From Lewinellaceae bacterium (GTDB lineage Bacteria; Bacteroidota; Bacteroidia; Chitinophagales; Saprospiraceae): a DNA stretch of 64,000 bases. Where the stretch lies: NCBI GenBank assembly GCA_020636275.1, contig JACJYD010000004.1, positions 62,001 through 126,000 on the forward strand, in the 5' to 3' direction. The position numbers and the translations under genes are program-made. Below are positions 1 to 7,721 of this stretch, one piece after another. A model generated the notes under the pieces. It saw only the letters and a list, made by a program, of their open reading frames with translations, was not told where the DNA came from and did not search any database. Each line of letters begins with the position of its first letter. Positions within the stretch are counted from its first letter, which is position 1.

Positions 1-1275
1 GTTGGGACCACTGCCGGAGGGGCTCCATTGGTAGCTATACCCCGGCGTACCGCCACTTACGGAGGTCGTAATGCTGCCGCTCGGGTGGGCACAGTCGACC
101 TGCTGTACGTTCGCTACGGAGGCGTTGAGCAAGGGCGGATCGACCAGAGAGGCCGAGGCGACCTTGGTACAGCCGTTGGCATCCGTAACCGTAACCGTGT
201 AGGCGCCGGCGCCCAGGCCGGTGGGATTTTGCAACGTGCTCCCATTGCTCCAGAGGAAAGTATACGGGCTGGTCCCGCTCGAAACACTGAGGTTGATCGA
301 ACCGGTGTTCGCTCCGTTGCACCCCGGATTGATCACCTGGGTGGTAGCGTTGATCTGGGGCGGGTTGTTCAGCGTAACGGAGGTCGTTTTGGTACAGCCA
401 TTGGCGTCGGTCACCGTAACCGTATAGGTTCCTGCGGGCAGGTTGGCGGGATTCTGCGTGTTATTGCCATTGCTCCAGAGGTAGGTAAAGGTCGGCGTAC
501 CGCCGCCCACCGTCAGGTTGATCGAACCGTCGCTTCCTCCGTTGCAGGTCGGAGGTGTGCCGGTAGCCGACGCAGTGAGCTGGGGTGGCTGGCTAAGGGT
601 CACCGAGGTTACCTCCGTACAACCATGGGAATCGGTCACCGTAACTGTATAGGCGCCGGCGGGCAGGTTGGCGGGGTTTTGCAAATTGCTGCCGTTGCTC
701 CAGAGATAGGTATAGGCCGGCGTTCCACCACCCACCGTCAGGTTGATCGAACCGGTATTGGTTCCGTTGCAGGGCGGGTCCGTTCCTGTGGCGGAGGCGG
801 TCAGATCGGGTGGTTCCGAAAGCGTGACCGAAGCCGTTTGGGTGCAGCCATGGGCATCGGTTACCGTCACCGAATACGTTCCGGCCGGAAGGTTGTTGGG
901 ATCCTGGATCGTGTTTCCATTGCTCCAGTTGTAGGTGTACGGCGAAGTCCCACCGCCCACCGTCAGATCGATCGAGCCCGTACTGGCCCCGTTACAACCC
1001 GGGTTGACGCTGTTTGTCGAAGCAGTGAGGGCCGGCGGATCGGTCAGGGTAGCCGAAGCGGTCTGCTCACAGCCATTGGCATCGGTCACAGTGACCGTAT
1101 ACGTTCCCGCTGCCAGGCCGGACGGATCTTCCGTGGTATTGCCGTTGCTCCAGATATAGGTGTAGGGACTCGTCCCATTCGAAACGTTCAAATTGATCGA
1201 GCCGGTATTTCCCCCGTTACAGCCGGGGTTTGTCGTTTGCGTAGTGGCCGTAATAGTGGTCTGCGTGATCGTCAC
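1..1275 (-). repeat. Tandem 225-bp (75-residue) SprB repeats
   Basis: In the reading strand the codons for WSNG recur at about 1142, 917, 692, 467 and 242, exactly 225 bp apart, with a diverged sixth copy near 17. Each unit reads roughly as GxxTGSINLxVxxGTxPYTY, WSNG, a LxAGTYTVTVTD turn, ANGC and a threonine-rich linker. The constant spacing within one frame shows tandem duplication with copies still fairly similar. The array continues past the left edge, so copy number is unknown. Confidence 0.92.
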
Positions 1276-3282
1276 ATTCCCCGAAACCGTTCCCGCACAG
1301 TTGCCGCTCGTGCTGAGTACCGACACCAGGGATACCGAACCCGGTTGGGAAATACTCAGGATGTACGGATTGTCGGAAGTAGTGATCGTCGTCTGCACGC
1401 CGTTGAGGGAATAGACGAATTGCCAGGGTGCGGACCCGGTAAAATTGATGGTCAGATCAACCGGCGATTGGTTGCCCTGTGTGCACAGCACTCCACTTCC
1501 GCTCAAGGTTGCCGTCGGCGCTTCGTTGATGGTGACGTTGGCCGATTCTACCGCCGTATGCCCGCAATCATCCGTCACCGTGACGTTATAGGTGGTCGTC
1601 CCAATGGGCGGGGTCACCGTAATGGATGAGGTGGTCGCCCCGGTGCTCCACAGGTAGGACAAGGGAGGAACTCCGCCGGTGGCGCCGGGGTTCAGTGTAA
1701 CACTCTGACTCCCGCATAAGGTCTGGTCCGGCAGGTTCATATTTATGGGTGGAGGATCCTTGATCTGCATAATGACCTGCTTCTGGCTGCATTGGCATGG
1801 CAGGGCAAATTCAAGAATGATCGTCTCCGTCCCTTCCGCAATATTGTCAAGGATCGCATTGACGGGAAGCTCTACCTGACTCTGCCCCGCAGGTATGGTC
1901 ACTGAGGTCGTCAAAGGCGTATAATCCGCGCCCGGCGTTGCCGTACCGGAAATAGTATAGGTAATCGTCATCGGAAGGGACAAGTCGCCATCCCGGACGA
2001 ACAGGAAGTACCCTCCGGTACAGCCTTCGTAGATGATGTTCGTTCCCTGCACCGTGCCGTTTGCGGTTGCCCCGGCCAGCGTTCCCGCAGCAAAACTATT
2101 GGCTTCGAGGAATACAGCCGAGTCGTAAATGTAATCCCCCACGTCGGCCACCGCCAGTTTGATGTGGTAGGTGCTGCATGGGATCACCACTGCCGTGGCG
2201 GTGAGCACTGCTGTAAATCCATCGTACTGACAATCCTGCGTGGAAGGAGGTCCCGCCACCGGATGCCCGGCACAATCCGGATCGTTGGGAATAGGCGCGG
2301 GGATATTGGGTACGTAAAAGGTCGAGTTGCTATTGTGGTTGACGTTGTTGATCGAAACCTGGGTCCCATTCGGGAGCTTGGCGATGTTTTGGGCATTATT
2401 CGAAAACGGACCGGTGATGCCGGGCCCGCTGATAAAGAATCCAAACACATCGTTAAACCCCGACCCTACCCATTCGCAGTACTCTTCCGAGGCAAAGACA
2501 TACCGGAAAGTCACCGTGTCGTTGGTCGGGGTAAAATCGAACTCGATCTTGGAAGCATCTCGGATAACCCCCCCGGCGATCTGGGCCAGGTCGACATCAC
2601 CTGCGTTCTGGTTGTAGCTGGTACCTGCACTGCCGGAGTTGTTCGGGCCGGCGGCCGTAGCGATATTTCCCGAAGAAAGAATGACCCCCGAAGCAATACC
2701 TACCGACGTCAACCCATTATTGAACGTGCCGCGCTGGTTGTTGGTGCCCTGGGCCGTCACGTTCATTACCTCAAAACAATCGCCCCCGATGAGCACCCCG
2801 GTGATCAACTCGCTCAAGGGAGTGCTCGTGCTGGTCGAAATGGCCGGCGGGCGGCCCGGTTCAACCGGCTTTACCGAATAGGTGTCCGTCGTCCGGCTCA
2901 CACTTATATACACCGGGATCTTTTCAAACACTTTCTTCGTCTGGGTCTTGATCACCAAGGTCTGGCAGGGCGCCTCCGCCTTTATTTTACCATAGCTCAA
3001 TCCACCTGGTCCGGGGTTGATAAAAGTGGTGAACACCCCGTCTTCCCCATAGGCAGGAATGACATTGACCAGGTAGGTCTCCTCCTTTTCGAGGCCGCAA
3101 AGGGAAACTGCCTCAATTTCCTCGGTCAGGAATACCAGAAATCGGTCGGGTTTCCCCTTGTATTCGATAATTTGCTCGGGAGGAGCAGGAGGTGTGGGCG
3201 TCATGAAACTCTGCAATCCATATATCATGGCAAAAAAGATCAGCAAAGTTCCAAACCGAAAGGGGCGTATAGTTTTCATCAT
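1..3282 (-). CDS. SprB-repeat / choice-of-anchor L surface protein, 3' end outside the window
   Basis: Reading leftwards from an ATG pair at 3282/3279 the frame stays open for 1094 codons to the window edge, so the C-terminus is missing. The N-terminus (MMKTIRPFRFG, then a hydrophobic stretch) looks like a signal peptide. Residues about 170-420 carry the choice-of-anchor L hallmarks FASEEY, GFNDVFGFFISGPG and YHIKLAVADVGD. About residues 430-485 there is a Calx-beta-like stretch (TPGADYTPL, NAILDNIAEGTETIIL), then Ig/HYR-like segments, and from about residue 670 tandem SprB repeats. SprB-type proteins are large adhesins carried on the surface of gliding Bacteroidetes; a T9SS sorting domain is expected in the missing part. 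The family call is firm. A role in gliding or attachment is inference. Confidence 0.9.
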   Translation of the reverse strand, partial: MMKTIRPFRFGTLLIFFAMIYGLQSFMTPTPPAPPEQIIEYKGKPDRFLVFLTEEIEAVSLCGLEKEETYLVNVIPAYGEDGVFTTFINPGPGGLSYGKIKAEAPCQTLVIKTQTKKVFEKIPVYISVSRTTDTYSVKPVEPGRPPAISTSTSTPLSELITGVLIGGDCFEVMNVTAQGTNNQRGTFNNGLTSVGIASGVILSSGNIATAAGPNNSGSAGTSYNQNAGDVDLAQIAGGVIRDASKIEFDFTPTNDTVTFRYVFASEEYCEWVGSGFNDVFGFFISGPGITGPFSNNAQNIAKLPNGTQVSINNVNHNSNSTFYVPNIPAPIPNDPDCAGHPVAGPPSTQDCQYDGFTAVLTATAVVIPCSTYHIKLAVADVGDYIYDSAVFLEANSFAAGTLAGATANGTVQGTNIIYEGCTGGYFLFVRDGDLSLPMTITYTISGTATPGADYTPLTTSVTIPAGQSQVELPVNAILDNIAEGTETIILEFALPCQCSQKQVIMQIKDPPPINMNLPDQTLCGSQSVTLNPGATGGVPPLSYLWSTGATTSSITVTPPIGTTTYNVTVTDDCGHTAVESANVTINEAPTATLSGSGVLCTQGNQSPVDLTINFTGSAPWQFVYSLNGVQTTITTSDNPYILSISQPGSVSLVSVLSTSGNCAGTVSGNVTITQTTITATTQTTNPGCNGGNTGSINLNVSNGTSPYTYIWSNGNTTEDPSGLAAGTYTVTVTDANGCEQTASATLTDPPALTASTNSVNPGCNGASTGSIDLTVGGGTSPYTYNWSNGNTIQDPNNLPAGTYSVTVTDAHGCTQTASVTLSEPPDLTASATGTDPPCNGTNTGSINLTVGGGTPAYTYLWSNGSNLQNPANLPAGAYTVTVTDSHGCTEVTSVTLSQPPQLTASATGTPPTCNGGSDGSINLTVGGGTPTFTYLWSNGNNTQNPANLPAGTYTVTVTDANGCTKTTSVTLNNPPQINATTQVINPGCNGANTGSINLSVSSGTSPYTFLWSNGSTLQNPTGLGAGAYTVTVTDANGCTKVASASLVDPPLLNASVANVQQVDCAHPSGSITTSVSGGTPGYSYQWSPSGSGPN

Positions 3283-3558
3283 AGGTAGAGCATTAAAATC
3301 TTTCCAAATTTAACATGCGAATTCTGTATTCAGGAAAAAATATATCCCAACGGGAAAGAATTGCGATCAAACAAGATTGGCCACATTCCATGAGATGCAA
3401 ACAATAATTCAAATTCACTATTTTGGACGGGGGGATTGTAGCAGAGGGTGATTATTTTTGAAAATCCGTTGCATGTATCCCTTATTTTATGATCCCTTCT
3501 GCAAAAAAAATGCTGGATAAGCCGGCAAATAAGTATTTTTAGAAGATACAGCGCACCC

Positions 3559-3587
3559 TTGGCGAGCTGTATCCACTAGTATTTTTG
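3559..3587 (+). promoter_or_regulatory. Candidate Bacteroidetes promoter for the beta-propeller gene
   Basis: TATTTTTG at 3580-3587 fits the -7 consensus TAnnTTTG, and TTG at 3559-3561 lies 18 bases upstream as a possible -33 element. The start codon follows about 33 bases after the -7 box. A second TATTTTTG at 3453-3460 has no well-placed partner. The rest of the 337-bp gap 3283-3619 is AT-rich and shows nothing else recognisable. Confidence 0.5.
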
Positions 3588-3619
3588 TTTTTGTCCTGTA
3601 TATAGAAAAAACGATCGAA

Positions 3620-6600
3620 ATGAAAAATGCGTTCCTCATCCTGGCTTGCATTGCGCTCTGCGCACCCCTTTTTTCGCAGCACCTTTCCATGGATCAACTC
3701 AAGGGGCTTAAAATAAGAAATATCGGCCCTGGCGGGATGAGCGGACGGGTCACCACCATCGATGTCGACCTCTCCAACCCGGACCGCATTTTTGTCGGAA
3801 CAGCCTCGGGAGGTATTTGGAAATCTGAAAGCGGGGGCGCTACCTGGGAACCTGTTTTCGACGATGCTCCCGTCCAGGCCATCGGGGCTCTGGCCATCAA
3901 CCAACGCAATCCCAGCGAGATCTGGGCGGGCACCGGCGAAGGAAATCCCCGAAATTCCCTCAATTCAGGGGAAGGGATCTTCAAAAGTATCGATGGCGGA
4001 CGTACCTGGACCCAAATGGGCCTGAGCGGGACCCGCCTCATCCACCGGATCATCATACACCGAGACAACCCGGATGTCGTGTTCGCCGGCACGCTGGGTT
4101 CTGCCTGGGGACCCGGCGAAGAACGGGGCGTTTTCAAAACCACCGACGGCGGTAAAACCTGGCGAAAGGTGCTCTACGTCAACCCGGAAACGGGATGCGC
4201 CGACCTCGTGGTCGACCCGTCCAATCCCAATAAACTCATCGCCGCCATGTGGGAATTCGGCCGCAAACCCTGGACCTTCAACTCCGGCGGACCCGGCTCC
4301 GGCATCTATGTCTCTTTCGACGCCGGGGAAACCTGGACCCGCCGCACCGATAAGGACGGCCTGCCTGAGGGCATCCTCGGCCGCATCGGCCTGGCCATCG
4401 CCCCTTCCGAACCTTCCATCGTCTACGCCCTGGTCGAAGCCAAGGAAAATGCCTTGTTCAAATCGACAGACGGGGGCTTCCGCTGGAACAAAGTGGCCGA
4501 TAAGAACATCGGGGACCGGCCCTTCTACTACGCCGATATTTTTGTGGATCCCCATAATGAGAACCGGGTGTTTAACCTGTCCAGCAGCACGACGGTCAGC
4601 CAGGACGGCGGACGCACGTTTGAAAGCCTGCAATCCTCCCGCGGGTTCGGAGGGGTCCACCCCGACCACCACGCCTTTTGGATCCATCCCGACGATCCAA
4701 AATTCATTATGGAAGGCAACGACGGTGGCCTGTACATCTCCCGCGACGGCGGCAGCCATTGGGAGTTTGTGGACAACTTGCCCGTGGGTCAGTTTTACCA
4801 CATCAACTACGATATGTCCATCCCCTATAACGTGGGCGGGGGCATGCAGGACAACGGCTCCTGGGTCGGGCCGAGCTCCCTTTGGCAACGGGGCGGCATC
4901 CAGAATCACGAATGGCAGGAGATCTATTTCGGCGACGGTTTCGACGTGGTGTTCAAACCCAACGATCCCCGGCATGTCTATGCCATGTCGCAGGGCGGAA
5001 ATGTAGCCTACATCGACCGGGAAACGGGACGAACCTACCCCATCACCCCGCAGCACCCCGACGGCATTCCCCTGCGTTTCAACTGGAATGCCGCTATTGC
5101 CCAGGATCCGTTCCACGATTGCGGCGTGTACTTTGGCAGCCAGTTCCTGCACAAAAGCATGGACTGCGGTCAGTCCTGGGCCCTGATCTCGCCCGACCTC
5201 ACCACCAACGACACCACCAAGCAAAAACAAAACCTCAGCGGCGGTTTGACGATCGACAACACCGACGCCGAAAACTATACGACCATCATCGCTATTGCCC
5301 CCAGCCCCCTTGACGAGAACCTCATCTGGGTCGGCACCGACGACGGCAACCTGCAATGCACGCGCGACGGAGGAAAGACCTGGACCAATCTGGCCGACCG
5401 CCTGCCGGGCTGCCCGCCGGGCAGCTGGATTCCCCAGATCCGGGCATCGGCCTACCAGGCCGGCGAAGCCTTCGTCGTGGTCAACAACTACCGCCGCAAC
5501 GACTGGCGGCCCATGGTCTACTACACCAACGACTACGGCGCCACCTTCCGCCGCATCGTCGACGAGAAAAAGGTGAGCGGCCACGCCCTGTCCATCATCC
5601 AGGACCCCGAAGTGCCCGACCTGCTCTTCCTGGGAACCGACTACGGGCTCTACGTGAGCATCGACTTCGGAGCCACCTGGACGCAATGGAAAAACGGGTT
5701 CCCCTCCGTCTCGACCACCGATCTGGCCATCCATCCCCGGGAGGGCGACCTCATCGTAGGCACCTTCGGCCGGTCGATCTGGATCCTCGACGACTTACGT
5801 CCCTTGCGCGAACTGGCCCGCACGAAAGGTCAGGTGCTCGACCGGGATTTTGCCGTTTTCGAGACCCCCGATGCCTACCTCGCCGAATACCGTTCGGTCG
5901 ACGGGACCCGGTTTATCGCCGATGCCGTATTTGTCGGCGACAACCGCAACAGCGGGGCACTGATGACATACTGGATCAAACCTCCAAAAAAGTCCGAAAC
6001 GAAAGAGGGAGAGAAAAATGAAAGAGGCGGCGGCCGGAAAAAACAGGACCGCATCAAAGCGCTTGTCATCGACGAATTGGGCGATACCATCCGCACCTTC
6101 TCCATGCGGGCCGACACCGGGATGAACCGGTTCACCTGGGATATGCGCCGCGATGGCGTGCGATTCCCCCGGGCAATGAACCGCTGGGGCGGCGGCGGAC
6201 AGGAGGACGACGATGAATTGCCTCCGGGCCTGGAGGTTGCACCCGGCGTTTACAAACTGGTCTTTACCTATCAAAAAACGATCGATTCCACCACCGTGAA
6301 AGTCCTTCCCGACCCACGCCTACCCTACGATCAGGAGGTGGAAAATGCCCGAAAAGAGGCCGTCGATAACTTCTATCGCATCGTCAGGGTAGCGACCAAG
6401 AGCTTCAACCAACTGACGGAAGCCCAGAAAACCCTGGGATTGGTGAATCAAACCATGGTCAACGCTCCCGACAGCACCCAAAAGGCGTTCAAGGACCGGG
6501 CAAAAGTACTGGGTGATTCTCTAAAGACCCTGGTCGAACTGTTCAACGAACCCGAAGATCTCAAAGGCATCCAGCGCGGCCCGGATAATATTTCAAGCTA

Positions 6601-6814
6601 TCTGTTCCGCACCTGGCGCTACCTCCGCGACAATCCGCAGGGAGAACCCAATCAAATGGCTGTGATCAGCCAGGAACAGGGTGAAAAGGCCCTCCGGCAA
6701 GCCGTGGAGCGCATCAACCGCTTCTTCGCCGAAGATTGGGCTCAATATCAGCGCGATGTGGAAGCGCTGAAGGTGTCGTTGTTTAAAAAGTATGAGCCGG
6801 TTAAAATGGAGTAA
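3620..6814 (+). CDS. Secreted VPS10/BNR-type beta-propeller protein (sialidase-like fold), 1064 aa
   Basis: The N-terminus (MKNAFLILACIALCAPLFSQ) is a signal peptide. Residues about 30-720 hold many Asp-box (BNR) turns such as SIDGGRTW, TTDGGKTW, SFDAGETW, SRDGGSHW, TRDGGKTW and SIDFGATW, the signature of sialidase/sortilin (VPS10-like) propellers. A linker rich in K, E and G follows (about 790-815), then a C-terminal domain of about 250 residues ending in a helical stretch. Such proteins are often labelled glycosyl hydrolase, but Asp boxes are structural and prove no enzyme activity; no substrate can be named. Its last 14 bases overlap the end of the convergent epimerase gene. A same-architecture paralogue starts at 61170. 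Confidence 0.88.
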   Translation: MKNAFLILACIALCAPLFSQHLSMDQLKGLKIRNIGPGGMSGRVTTIDVDLSNPDRIFVGTASGGIWKSESGGATWEPVFDDAPVQAIGALAINQRNPSEIWAGTGEGNPRNSLNSGEGIFKSIDGGRTWTQMGLSGTRLIHRIIIHRDNPDVVFAGTLGSAWGPGEERGVFKTTDGGKTWRKVLYVNPETGCADLVVDPSNPNKLIAAMWEFGRKPWTFNSGGPGSGIYVSFDAGETWTRRTDKDGLPEGILGRIGLAIAPSEPSIVYALVEAKENALFKSTDGGFRWNKVADKNIGDRPFYYADIFVDPHNENRVFNLSSSTTVSQDGGRTFESLQSSRGFGGVHPDHHAFWIHPDDPKFIMEGNDGGLYISRDGGSHWEFVDNLPVGQFYHINYDMSIPYNVGGGMQDNGSWVGPSSLWQRGGIQNHEWQEIYFGDGFDVVFKPNDPRHVYAMSQGGNVAYIDRETGRTYPITPQHPDGIPLRFNWNAAIAQDPFHDCGVYFGSQFLHKSMDCGQSWALISPDLTTNDTTKQKQNLSGGLTIDNTDAENYTTIIAIAPSPLDENLIWVGTDDGNLQCTRDGGKTWTNLADRLPGCPPGSWIPQIRASAYQAGEAFVVVNNYRRNDWRPMVYYTNDYGATFRRIVDEKKVSGHALSIIQDPEVPDLLFLGTDYGLYVSIDFGATWTQWKNGFPSVSTTDLAIHPREGDLIVGTFGRSIWILDDLRPLRELARTKGQVLDRDFAVFETPDAYLAEYRSVDGTRFIADAVFVGDNRNSGALMTYWIKPPKKSETKEGEKNERGGGRKKQDRIKALVIDELGDTIRTFSMRADTGMNRFTWDMRRDGVRFPRAMNRWGGGGQEDDDELPPGLEVAPGVYKLVFTYQKTIDSTTVKVLPDPRLPYDQEVENARKEAVDNFYRIVRVATKSFNQLTEAQKTLGLVNQTMVNAPDSTQKAFKDRAKVLGDSLKTLVELFNEPEDLKGIQRGPDNISSYLFRTWRYLRDNPQGEPNQMAVISQEQGEKALRQAVERINRFFAEDWAQYQRDVEALKVSLFKKYEPVKME

Positions 6815-7718
6815 AACCAATTCCTGCGGCCCCCAAAAGCACCTCTCCGGGCTCGAGCATTCGCAGCCCATCCCCATTATTGAACGCATCGATATTACAG
6901 GTCATGGGTTCGAGGGCGATGGACTGACGAGCGGGAGGGATGAAGACCTGCAGGTATGGGAACTGGCTTTCCTGCCAATAGTGCAGGCGGAGGTTTTCAA
7001 ATTGAAGCACCACCTCCGAATGCTTGCCGGAATCCAGCAGATGAAATCCGGTGTCGAATGGGGTCTGATCGATCTTTTCCAGCGATTGAAAAGCCGTAAA
7101 AGGAGTTCGCACTCCGGTCGGGATCATCCGTTCATCGATCTCGATCCTTTCGACATCGGGGAGCTTCAGGTGCAAGGAATTGACCGGAACGCCCAGTTGA
7201 AAATAGGGGTGCCACCCCATACCGGCGGGCATGGGTCTCGACCCGGTATTTTTCAGCTCCATCGACAACTCGAATTCGGTGGCGGAAAGCAGGGCATAGC
7301 TGACCCGAAATGAAAAGGGGAACGGAAAGTAGGGCAATGATCCATTATAGGAATAGACCAGGCCGATCCAGTCCTCCCTTTCCTCAAAGATCTCAAACGG
7401 CTTGTCGAGGGCGAATCCGTGCAGGGCATTGCCCCGCGCCTCATCGTTGATTGGAAACTGGTATTCCTCCTCCCCTATCTTGTAGCGACCGTCCTTCAGG
7501 CGGTTGGGGAACGGGGCGAGCAGGGCGCTCTTTCCCCAGTGCAGCGCCTCCAGTTCCCCGGCGTTCCGGTATCCGTCCAGCACTGAAATGCCCCTGAATT
7601 GCAATTCCGTCAGGCAAGCGCCCCGGTCGGGGGCCACCGAAAATCCCGACCCGGTATCCGGATCGAAAAAACGATGGATGGGGTGATCCCCCCAGTAGAG
7701 TTTTTCTTTTGAAATCAT
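6801..7718 (-). CDS. Aldose 1-epimerase (galactose mutarotase-like)
   Basis: The 305-residue protein has the usual length and layout of the aldose 1-epimerase superfamily: an N-terminal beta strand region with GACLTEL, LLAPFPNRL near residue 70, the conserved NALHGFAL with the catalytic-type His near residue 95, and MGWHPYFQLG near residue 175 with the second His. Members interconvert the alpha and beta anomers of aldoses in the cytoplasm; some paralogues act on hexose 6-phosphates, so the exact sugar is open. The ATG lies 3 bases after the stop of the upstream subtilase gene, so the two are probably co-transcribed. The gene ends inside the convergent beta-propeller gene. Confidence 0.88.
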   Translation of the reverse strand: MISKEKLYWGDHPIHRFFDPDTGSGFSVAPDRGACLTELQFRGISVLDGYRNAGELEALHWGKSALLAPFPNRLKDGRYKIGEEEYQFPINDEARGNALHGFALDKPFEIFEEREDWIGLVYSYNGSLPYFPFPFSFRVSYALLSATEFELSMELKNTGSRPMPAGMGWHPYFQLGVPVNSLHLKLPDVERIEIDERMIPTGVRTPFTAFQSLEKIDQTPFDTGFHLLDSGKHSEVVLQFENLRLHYWQESQFPYLQVFIPPARQSIALEPMTCNIDAFNNGDGLRMLEPGEVLLGAAGIGFTPF

Positions 7719-7721
7719 CCT

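Noticed and set aside
28..1629. 533-codon plus-strand open frame
   Set aside because: It is the antisense of the SprB-repeat gene; its product repeats in step with the 225-bp units and has the Arg/Gly-rich make-up of shadow frames.
2164..3288. 374-codon plus-strand open frame
   Set aside because: Antisense to the choice-of-anchor L region, whose minus-strand reading has clear family motifs.
3965..5734. 589-codon minus-strand open frame
   Set aside because: Opposite strand of the beta-propeller gene; GC-rich third positions keep the antisense frame open. No domain or signal peptide.
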